Shown here one piece after another: positions 7,531 to 14,004 of a stretch of 22,790 nucleotides of DNA (position 1 is its first letter; the number at the start of each line of letters is the position of its first letter). The DNA lies in the NCBI GenBank assembly GCA_002411015.1, contig DHPY01000076.1:1-22790 (forward strand), read 5' to 3'. The notes beneath the pieces were generated by a model. It was not told where the DNA came from, searched no databases, and was given only the letters and a program-made list of their open reading frames with translations. Made by a program: the position numbers and the translations under genes. Source of the DNA: Armatimonadetes bacterium UBA5352 (GTDB lineage Bacteria; Armatimonadota; Zipacnadia; Zipacnadales; UBA5352).

Positions 7531-8208
7531 TCAGCGAATGAAGTACCGGCCGTCCTCGCAGACGATGTGCTCCGGGTTCTCCGGATCGCGCTCGAGCTTG
7601 TGCCGGCTGTTGGCGATGTGCGTGGTGAGGACCATCATGTCGCCCTCGCCCTTCCCCCACACCCGGTCTGCGATCTGCTGGAGCGACATCGGTTCACCGC
7701 GAGCCCCGATCAGCACCTCGAGGATCATCGATTCGAGTTCGTTGAGACGCGCCTGTCGCCCGCCTGCCGAAGCGACGCAGGTGTTGGGTTGCAGCGTCAC
7801 CTGAGCCCAGCGAATCTCCCCGCCGACCTCTTCCTGCTGACGGAACTGCCTGCGACGGAGGAGCGACTTGATCCGCGCAACCAACTCGCCCGTGGAGAGC
7901 GGCTTGGTGACGTAGTCATCGGCCCCGGCATCCAGCCCCGCCAGACGATCGGTCAGATCGCGCTTGGCGGTGACCATGATGATGCTGACCTCGGAATCCT
8001 CGCGCACCTTGCGGCAGACATCCACACCGTCGCCGTCGGGGAGAATCAGGTCGAGCAGTATCACGTCGGGATTTGCGCGGCCAATCGCGCTGACCGCTTC
8101 TGCGGCGGTGGCCGCATCAACGACCTCAAAGCCATTGCTGGTGAGCGCAATGTTGATCATCTTGCGAGTGGCGGCATCGTCGTCTACGACAAGGATTGTT
8201 GGCGCCAT
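7531..8208 (-). CDS. OmpR/PhoB-family response regulator
   Basis: A 225-residue two-component response regulator. The receiver domain (1-118) has the acidic pair Asp10/Asp11, the phosphoacceptor Asp53 in LLDLILPDGDG, Thr80 (IIMVTAK) and Lys102 (DYVTKPL). After a short linker, a winged-helix DNA-binding domain (about 126-225) ends with the typical HIVCEDGRYFIR strand. It would bind DNA as a phosphorylated dimer. Start ATG 8208 is chosen because it begins the receiver fold directly and has a G-rich ribosome site about 8 bases upstream; a 14-residue longer reading from 8250 runs back through a palindrome. No histidine kinase lies in the window, so its signal and targets are unknown. Confidence 0.92.
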   Translation of the reverse strand: MAPTILVVDDDAATRKMINIALTSNGFEVVDAATAAEAVSAIGRANPDVILLDLILPDGDGVDVCRKVREDSEVSIIMVTAKRDLTDRLAGLDAGADDYVTKPLSTGELVARIKSLLRRRQFRQQEEVGGEIRWAQVTLQPNTCVASAGGRQARLNELESMILEVLIGARGEPMSLQQIADRVWGKGEGDMMVLTTHIANSRHKLERDPENPEHIVCEDGRYFIR

Positions 8209-8223
8209 GCAGCTCGCCCCCGT

Positions 8224-8238
8224 GCTTTTGATAAAAGC
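8224..8238. promoter_or_regulatory. Short AT-rich palindrome upstream of the response regulator
   Basis: GCTTTT, GAT, AAAAGC forms a perfect 6-3-6 inverted repeat 16 bases upstream of the regulator start. It is one of the few AT-rich spots here, so it could be an operator or part of the promoter. No -35/-10 pair could be assigned with confidence. Confidence 0.3.
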
Positions 8239-8250
8239 GGTGATGAGCAA

Positions 8251-8284
8251 ATCCTGTGCAGAGACGGTCGTCTCTGCACAGGAT
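8251..8284 (-). terminator. Perfect 15-base-pair hairpin downstream of the large lipoprotein gene
   Basis: ATCCTGTGCAGAGAC, a 4-base loop, and its exact reverse complement. On the minus strand it lies about 60 bases after the lipoprotein stop and is followed by ATTTGCTC, a weak T-rich tail. It is the best candidate terminator for that gene. Because it also sits upstream of the response regulator, it could instead fold in that gene's leader. Confidence 0.6.
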
Positions 8285-8300
8285 GCCAGCTGCCTCCCCC

Positions 8301-8336
8301 CCGAGTGCGGATCGATCCCCGCGATGCCGCACTCGG
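8301..8336 (-). repeat. Second inverted repeat in the same gap
   Basis: CCGAGTGCGG (8301-8310) and CCGCACTCGG (8327-8336) form a perfect 10-base inverted repeat around a 16-base loop, 9 bases past the lipoprotein stop. With the hairpin at 8251 it makes a tandem pair. A role in 3' end formation or RNA stability is inferred from position only. Confidence 0.5.
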
Positions 8337-8345
8337 TCTTCCATT

Positions 8346-11300
8346 CTAGTTGTTGTCGGTGGCCGGAACAAGCACTCGTTCCGGCGCGGTGGACAGGTAG
8401 GGCATGACGTCTCCGGCAAGCCAGAGCGCGAGGTCCTGCTGGGGCTCGATACGGAGAGACCAGACCCGCCCCGCTTCCCCGGCCTCTACATCAACCGGCA
8501 GTTCCACGCCATTGTAGTTGCCATCGGCCTCGAACGCAACCCTGCCCGTGGGTGAGGTGATGACAAAGCGCGCTCCCTCAGTCGGACCGCCGTCCTGTGC
8601 GCCGAGGCGGAAGCCGGTCGAACCCTCAGGCACGAAGAAGTAGCGCGTGATCAGGCTGCCGAAAAGCTGCAACTGATCCTGTGCCGTCGCGACCTCCGCC
8701 ACCGGCCTGTTCTCGAAACTCACGAGCGCCGAGCCGCTCTGCGGGATGACCACCAGGTAGTACGTCCCGGTTGCCTCCGCCTGGTGCGAGACCCGAGCCT
8801 CCTCATCCAGCCTCACCTGGCCCTCCTCAAGCAGCGCCATCTCGGGGCTCAGGAGCGACCACATGAGCGTCGAGGTGTAGGTAGTGACCCGCACATTCCT
8901 CACACGAGCGGAGATCTCCTCGCCTGCGTTGGCGAAGATCGCGAACTTGGAGCCATTCCGTATACGCGCGAGTTGCTCGTCCGCCGGTCGCTCCCACTCG
9001 GCTACGTCCGCCTCCAGCGGCTTCAGCGCATCCAGCACGCTCACAGGCTGGATGGCGATGAAGCTCGAGTCCTCGCCGGCGGCGTGATTCGTGATGACGC
9101 GCACCTCGTGGCGCCCACGCGCTGCATCTGCGGGAGCCGCGACTCGAACCGAGATGGCCGTGTCGGAGAGCGCGGGGACCTGCACCGTTTCCTCCACAGG
9201 CGTGACCTCCCAACCCTCGGGCCCGGACGCCATCACGCTCAGCGTCAGGTCGATCGGTGACCAGTTACGCACAGTCATCTCCACCGCCGCCGTGTGACCG
9301 GCTACCATCGTGGGCGCGTTGTGCGGGTCAAAGATGACTTGGTAAGGGCGGTTCGCCTCAAGGCGCAGCACGTCGGCTATCACGAAGCTCTCGCCGGCAC
9401 GCGAAACGGTTGCCGCGGCAATCACCGGCACCACGCGCTCGACGTAGAGGCCGTCATCCATGCGCACCGATGCGTCGTAGAGCGCGGTATCCTCTACCAC
9501 CTGAGCACCGCCGGGCTGCTTGATCTCCATGTTCCCCGCGCGCCAGAAGCCTACCGGCCGGATCTCCACCGCGTCGGCGCCAGCGCCCTGCACCAGTACC
9601 CTCAGCGGCTTCTCCACCTCGGGCGCCAGCCAGTCATCCTCGGCCTGCAGCATCACGCGCGTGTTCACGTGCGCGACCAGCAGCGCGTTCAGGCGCTCGT
9701 GGAGCTTCGTCAGCGGCGCGACTGGCGAGAGCACGCCCGGCGTCTCATCGAACGAGGCTGCAACGTCAATGAAGCGCCGAGACGCCTCGGCAAGAGCGCC
9801 CGCCCGCTCAGGAGCGGGAAGCTGCGCGAGGCCGCCGAGAAGCTGCGACAGTGGGGCGATCCCCGCGGCGATCTCGCCGTCGCCGAACCGCAGCAGCTCG
9901 GCCATCTCCTCCGCCTCAAAGCTCGCCCAGCCGACCATGAACATGCCGCCGCGAGGTGTCTCGACGGCGTTCGTGAGAGGCTGGTCTATGCCGCGCGCCA
10001 CGATGCCGCTTCCGGCGTCTGAGACGATCGCGAGCCCCTCATGGGCAAACTCCACGGTCGTGCCGCCCGGCACGACGGCCAGCAGGTGGCGCTCATCGCC
10101 GGAGACCACCAGCACGCCGGGCTCGCGAGCGACGGCCGTATGCGGCAGCCGCCGGAGCAGCGCGAAGGGCTGCTCATTGGCCGTGCGTGGCAGGCCACGT
10201 CCCTCGTATGCAGCGCCGGTGGCCTCGGCCTGTCGGCCGGTCATCGGCGCCAGGCGGCCCTCCTCGTTCCACTGCTGCGCGGTAGCGGTTACGCCATCGC
10301 CATCGGGAACGTTCGCGACCGGCACGTCGCTGGAGGCGAAGAGCGAGCCCACAGGGCCGCTGACGGACGGGATGGGCCCATCCTGCACGACCTCGAGCTC
10401 CCACGGCATCTCATCAAGCTCGTTCAGGCGCGCGACGGCCGCGTCGGTGTCGCCGGTGATGCACAGCACCGCGCACTGCCACGGCGCGAGGGTGAGCGAC
10501 CGCTCGCCGGCGGCGTCACCCATCTGTTCGACCTCAGGCCACAGGCGCACCATCTGCTGGCCATTGAGGCCAAGCGCGTCGCCGCGGATGGTCAGATCAA
10601 TCGTCCGCTCCTCGCCGGAGATATTCGCCATCACGATGCCGATATCGCCGAAGCGCTCCCACGCGGAGGCCATTACGGCAGGTCCGGTCCAGATCTTGAG
10701 CCGGTTGTTGATCGCGCTGTACCGGGTGGTGTACTCATCCGCGGCAAGCTCGATGCCGCAGCGGCCCTGCGGCGCGTCCTTGGGGCGCACCGACATGCGC
10801 AGCATCCTCCCGCCCATCAGCCACGGGTGCCCGGCCACGTAGTAGGCCCGCGTGTACTCCCGCAGGATCTCCGACGACGGATCGCCCTCCTGCGGCGCAG
10901 GCACCGTAACCGCCGAATTCAGCGGCTGGCTGCCCCAGATGAGCTGCTGGCCGTAGACGATCGCGAACTCCTCGGGCGGCATGGTGATGGTCGCGTCGGA
11001 GCCGAAGAGGATCGTGTACGGATGGTAGACGCCCGCCAGAATCGGCCAGACCTGCTCGCCGCCGGGGGTGTAGCTGCGGGTGATATCGAGCGTGAGGAAG
11101 CCGTCCATCACATCGATGAGGTGCTCGCCGACCTCCTCTGTGAAGAAGCACGCGTCCGGGTCAACGCGCCGGATATCCGCGCGAAGCTCCTCCATCAACT
11201 CACGTGCGCCCTGGCCCCAGTAGTTGCCGCCATGGACGGTGTGGCCATGATCGGGATCGTAGCAGAGCTTGGGCGAGCCGGCTGCCAGCACGTCCAGGTA

Positions 11301-12764
11301 CACCCCGCTCATCCCGTGCTCCCAGATGAGCTTCTCGCAGATCTCGCGCATCTTCGCATGCCACTGCTCCTGCGACATGCACATCCACGCGAAGATGTTG
11401 GTGCCGATGTCCCAGGGAAGGATGTCGCCCGAGGCCGTCTCCACGGCGCTCTCGCGCGCGTTCTCGCGGATCCACGACTGCGTGTCGGTGTCCCAGATCG
11501 TGGCGAGCACGTACGGCATGGGCTCTACCCCAAGCTCCCGCGCCGCCCGCACTCCCTGGAGCAGATACGGGTCAGGCGGCAGATGCTCGGGATCGTTATC
11601 GTTGAAGCGCGCGATGTTGTAGCGGTACCAGTGGCTCGCGACGGGCACGCCGAGCCACTTGCGGTAGGCGCCCCACTCGGGCAGGATCTTCGCGGGCTCA
11701 TGATAGTACTTGGCCCAGAAGCCGATCTCGCGGAACCACGGCGGAGTCCAGCGCGCAAGCTGGTCGCTGCCCGGATTGGGCGTCTGGTTGGGCCACTCGT
11801 CCACCGGGCCACGCTGCGTCCAGCGCTGCTGCTCGGCCCATTCCGAGTAGATCTCCGCGGCGCTGAGCCAGTCGCCGGTGAAGACGCCGACGCTGACAGC
11901 GTAGGGCATCTGGTAGGCAACCTCGACGGGAGCGGTGAACTGCGGCATCGGCCAGTCATCGAGGCCTGGGATGTTCTCAATATGGAACGACATCTGCTCG
12001 CCCGGGAGGGTCGGGTTCCAGGCGAAGCGCTTCATGTAGAGGTCGCTGTCCTCGGCGGCCCAGTACAGGCCGGCGGCGTCGGAGTAGTCGGGAGTCCAGC
12101 CGGTCTCTGAATCGCGCCCCTCCTCCTCGGCCAGCGGCGGGTCGCGGTCCTCATCAACGCCCCAGTATGAGAGCCACTGCATCGAGGCGGGCTCGGGGTA
12201 CTCAAGCGACGCGGCCCGCGCAAGCTGCTGCGGCTTGCGGACGAGCCGGCCCCAGTAATACGGAAGGGACATCTGGCAGTCGGCGAAGTCGCGAACGCCG
12301 AAGACGCGCGGGAAGTCCACCTGCCAGAGCCAACCGGTAGTCTCACCGGAGACCTCGCAGCGGAAGAAAGCTCTCGCCGAGTCCTCCGGAAGCCGGACAG
12401 TCGCCGTGACAGTCAGGTCACCCGGCATCCGCTGACTCTCGATGCCGCTCCAGGTGATGGTGAGCGTGTCGCCATCAAGTTCGTGGCTGGCCTCGGCCGC
12501 ATCGGCGGCGGTAAGGAGCACCGTCTGCGTCTGTGACTGGACCTCGATCTCAAAGAGCGAGCGGTTCTGGTTGAGAGCATCCTCAGGCCGCTCCTCAATG
12601 AACTCAACATCCGTCTCGCGGTTGTAGATACTCGAAACCGCGTAGCCATCCTCAGGATCGAAGGCTACCGTCAGGTGCTCGTTCGTGAGCTCAACCGGCT
12701 GAGCAAGCGCACAGCCAGCCAGCAGGAGAATGGCACAGATAACTGCGGCTGATCGAACTTTCAT
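8346..12764 (-). CDS. Giant secreted lipoprotein with glycoside-hydrolase-like (DUF6259-type) barrel
   Basis: A 1472-residue exported protein. Signal peptide with lipobox LLAGC (Cys18), so probably a lipoprotein; an ALA|Q cleavage is possible instead. Residues about 22-280 look like the beta-sandwich that precedes many glycosidase barrels. About 300-650 resembles a TIM barrel of the DUF6259 / GH-like group. It contains GVYLDVLAAG (Asp491) and FFTEEVGE (Glu543/544), plausible catalytic acids by analogy with GH clans. About 1140-1235 looks like an NPCBM-associated/NEW3-type immunoglobulin fold (NWSPIDLTL...GPEGWEV). The last 230 residues are beta-rich and unrecognised. Start ATG 12764 has AGAGGA about 9 bases upstream; a 16-residue longer frame reading from 12812 is rejected. 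It is monocistronic and divergent from the iron operon. Glycan cleavage is inference; the substrate is unknown. Confidence 0.75.
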   Translation of the reverse strand: MKVRSAAVICAILLLAGCALAQPVELTNEHLTVAFDPEDGYAVSSIYNRETDVEFIEERPEDALNQNRSLFEIEVQSQTQTVLLTAADAAEASHELDGDTLTITWSGIESQRMPGDLTVTATVRLPEDSARAFFRCEVSGETTGWLWQVDFPRVFGVRDFADCQMSLPYYWGRLVRKPQQLARAASLEYPEPASMQWLSYWGVDEDRDPPLAEEEGRDSETGWTPDYSDAAGLYWAAEDSDLYMKRFAWNPTLPGEQMSFHIENIPGLDDWPMPQFTAPVEVAYQMPYAVSVGVFTGDWLSAAEIYSEWAEQQRWTQRGPVDEWPNQTPNPGSDQLARWTPPWFREIGFWAKYYHEPAKILPEWGAYRKWLGVPVASHWYRYNIARFNDNDPEHLPPDPYLLQGVRAARELGVEPMPYVLATIWDTDTQSWIRENARESAVETASGDILPWDIGTNIFAWMCMSQEQWHAKMREICEKLIWEHGMSGVYLDVLAAGSPKLCYDPDHGHTVHGGNYWGQGARELMEELRADIRRVDPDACFFTEEVGEHLIDVMDGFLTLDITRSYTPGGEQVWPILAGVYHPYTILFGSDATITMPPEEFAIVYGQQLIWGSQPLNSAVTVPAPQEGDPSSEILREYTRAYYVAGHPWLMGGRMLRMSVRPKDAPQGRCGIELAADEYTTRYSAINNRLKIWTGPAVMASAWERFGDIGIVMANISGEERTIDLTIRGDALGLNGQQMVRLWPEVEQMGDAAGERSLTLAPWQCAVLCITGDTDAAVARLNELDEMPWELEVVQDGPIPSVSGPVGSLFASSDVPVANVPDGDGVTATAQQWNEEGRLAPMTGRQAEATGAAYEGRGLPRTANEQPFALLRRLPHTAVAREPGVLVVSGDERHLLAVVPGGTTVEFAHEGLAIVSDAGSGIVARGIDQPLTNAVETPRGGMFMVGWASFEAEEMAELLRFGDGEIAAGIAPLSQLLGGLAQLPAPERAGALAEASRRFIDVAASFDETPGVLSPVAPLTKLHERLNALLVAHVNTRVMLQAEDDWLAPEVEKPLRVLVQGAGADAVEIRPVGFWRAGNMEIKQPGGAQVVEDTALYDASVRMDDGLYVERVVPVIAAATVSRAGESFVIADVLRLEANRPYQVIFDPHNAPTMVAGHTAAVEMTVRNWSPIDLTLSVMASGPEGWEVTPVEETVQVPALSDTAISVRVAAPADAARGRHEVRVITNHAAGEDSSFIAIQPVSVLDALKPLEADVAEWERPADEQLARIRNGSKFAIFANAGEEISARVRNVRVTTYTSTLMWSLLSPEMALLEEGQVRLDEEARVSHQAEATGTYYLVVIPQSGSALVSFENRPVAEVATAQDQLQLFGSLITRYFFVPEGSTGFRLGAQDGGPTEGARFVITSPTGRVAFEADGNYNGVELPVDVEAGEAGRVWSLRIEPQQDLALWLAGDVMPYLSTAPERVLVPATDNN

Positions 12765-12869
12765 CGCGATCGTCCTCTGCAAGTGGTCACTGAACGACGG
12801 GGAATCTACCACAACGATGGTCTATTCGCTGCCCGAGGAAAAGTTCCTTCCTGCCACCTGCACAGGGGC

Positions 12870-12898
12870 TTGACAGCACAGTTAGGCCGTGCTAACTT
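12870..12898 (+). promoter_or_regulatory. Promoter of the ferrous-iron (feo) operon
   Basis: Perfect -35 TTGACA at 12870-12875, a 17-base spacer, and TAACTT at 12893-12898 as a weak -10. The spacer carries the GTTAG/CTAAC inverted repeat, so a bound repressor would block polymerase. It lies about 50 bases before the regulator gene. Confidence 0.6.
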
Positions 12899-12909
12899 AT
12901 CATTGTTAG
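12881..12909 (+). promoter_or_regulatory. Putative DtxR-family operator with three half-sites
   Basis: GTTAG (12881-12885), 6 bases, CTAAC (12892-12896), 8 bases, GTTAG (12905-12909). Each neighbouring pair is a perfect inverted repeat. The left pair, core TTAGGC...GCTAA, resembles the known DtxR/IdeR iron box (TTAGGTTAGSCTAACCTAA). The site overlaps the -10 box and the predicted transcription start. Since the first gene encodes a DtxR-family protein, autoregulation by Fe(II) is the natural reading, but binding is inferred. Confidence 0.6.
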
Positions 12910-12945
12910 TACCGACGAACATCGTGTGGGACGAGGCAGGCAACA

Positions 12946-13701
12946 ATGGCCGAAGCAGTCGAACTGACCGAATCGCTCGAGGACTACCTCGAAGCTATCT
13001 ACCGCCTCCTGAGGGACAGCGGCACGGTTCGCGTGAAGGAGATCGCGGAGATGGTGGGGGTGAAGATGCCCTCGGTCTCATCGGCGCTGGCGGCGCTGAA
13101 GGAGCGCGGCCTGGTGGAACACGAGCGCTACGGGCAGGTGACGCTGACGCCCGCCGGCCGTGAGACCGCCGAGTTCCTGTGCAGGAGGCACTACGCGCTG
13201 ATCGCGTTTCTTCGCGATATCCTCGGAATCGAGCCCGATCAGGCAGAGACTGAGGCGGGTCAGATCGAGCATGCCCTGAGCCCCGAGAGCCTCAGGCGAC
13301 TGCTGATGCTGCTGGACTTCATTGAGCGCTGTCCGCGAGGCGGGGAGCAGTGGCTGGAGCAGATGCTCGCGCGGTGGGAGAACCCGCCGTGCGAGCGCGA
13401 TTGTGCCGAGTGCATCGCTCACATAGAGGTGCCGGAGAGTAACCCGTTCGCGTCGCGTGGTGGCACGGAGAACTCCACGACGCTGGACCGGCTATCGCCG
13501 GGGAAGCGCGGGAAGGTGCTGCGGCTGTCGGGCGAGCCGCAGATCAGGCGGCGGCTGATGGACATGGGGCTCACGCCGGGCGCGGAGATCGAGGTCGAGC
13601 GCCTCGCCCCGCTGGGCGACCCGATAGAGATCGAGGTGCGCGGCTACCACCTGTCACTGCGCAAGCGGGAGGCGGCGGGCATTGCAGTCGAGCCTGCGTG
13701 A
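12946..13701 (+). CDS. DtxR/MntR-family metal-dependent regulator fused to a FeoA domain
   Basis: A 251-residue iron-type repressor. An N-terminal winged helix (about 8-70) and a dimerisation/metal-binding domain (about 75-140) are followed by a FeoA-type SH3 fold (about 178-250, with RRRLMDMGLTPGAEIEVERL). Likely metal ligands matching MntR are Asp13, Glu16, His82, Glu108 and His109. The position that is Cys102 in DtxR or Glu99 in MntR appears to be Gly105. The hinge carries a Cys cluster, Cys149-x3-Cys153-x2-Cys156, with Cys129 nearby, which could bind metal or a cluster. Start ATG 12946 has GAGG 9 bases upstream. It is the first gene of the feo operon, overlaps the stand-alone feoA gene by 20 bases, and is preceded by its probable operator. 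Confidence 0.9.
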   Translation: MAEAVELTESLEDYLEAIYRLLRDSGTVRVKEIAEMVGVKMPSVSSALAALKERGLVEHERYGQVTLTPAGRETAEFLCRRHYALIAFLRDILGIEPDQAETEAGQIEHALSPESLRRLLMLLDFIERCPRGGEQWLEQMLARWENPPCERDCAECIAHIEVPESNPFASRGGTENSTTLDRLSPGKRGKVLRLSGEPQIRRRLMDMGLTPGAEIEVERLAPLGDPIEIEVRGYHLSLRKREAAGIAVEPA

Positions 13702-13951
13702 TCTCCCGAGCGGGCCGGTGCTGCCGCTGGATCGCATGCGCGCCGGCGAGACGGGCACGATCGCGAAAGTGTGCGGCGGCGACGGGATTGTGCGGCGCCT
13801 GCTGGAGATGGGCTTTGCGCCGGGCGCGCCGGTGAGGCTTGTCAGTGACACGGGCAGCGCCGGCCCGGTCATTGTGCGCGTTGGCGAGACGCGCATCGGC
13901 ATCGGGCGCGGGATGGCCCGCCGGGTGATGGTCAGGCCGGCGCTGAGCTGA
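13682..13951 (+). CDS. feoA: FeoA family protein
   Basis: An 89-residue small cytoplasmic protein with the FeoA SH3-like fold: LDRMRAGETGTIAKV at about 16-30, RRLLEMGFAPGAPVRLV at about 38-54, and a final VRVGETRIGIGRGMARRVMV strand pair. FeoA is known to support FeoB-mediated Fe(II) uptake, probably by contacting FeoB. The start is TTG at 13682, with GGGAGG at 13667-13672, 9 bases upstream and inside the preceding gene. The 20-base overlap suggests coupled translation. GTG 13718 would give a shorter form lacking a good site. It is the second FeoA domain in this operon, the first being fused to the regulator. Confidence 0.87.
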   Translation: MQSSLRDLPSGPVLPLDRMRAGETGTIAKVCGGDGIVRRLLEMGFAPGAPVRLVSDTGSAGPVIVRVGETRIGIGRGMARRVMVRPALS

Positions 13952-14004
13952 CAGCCAGGCGGGAATGCTATGACGATCGGAATCCGGCAAGGACGGTACA
14001 GTCC

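Noticed and set aside
10041..12110. A 689-codon plus-strand open frame opposite the giant lipoprotein gene
   Set aside because: Compositional shadow without motifs. The minus-strand frame has a signal peptide, ribosome site and domain-like segments.
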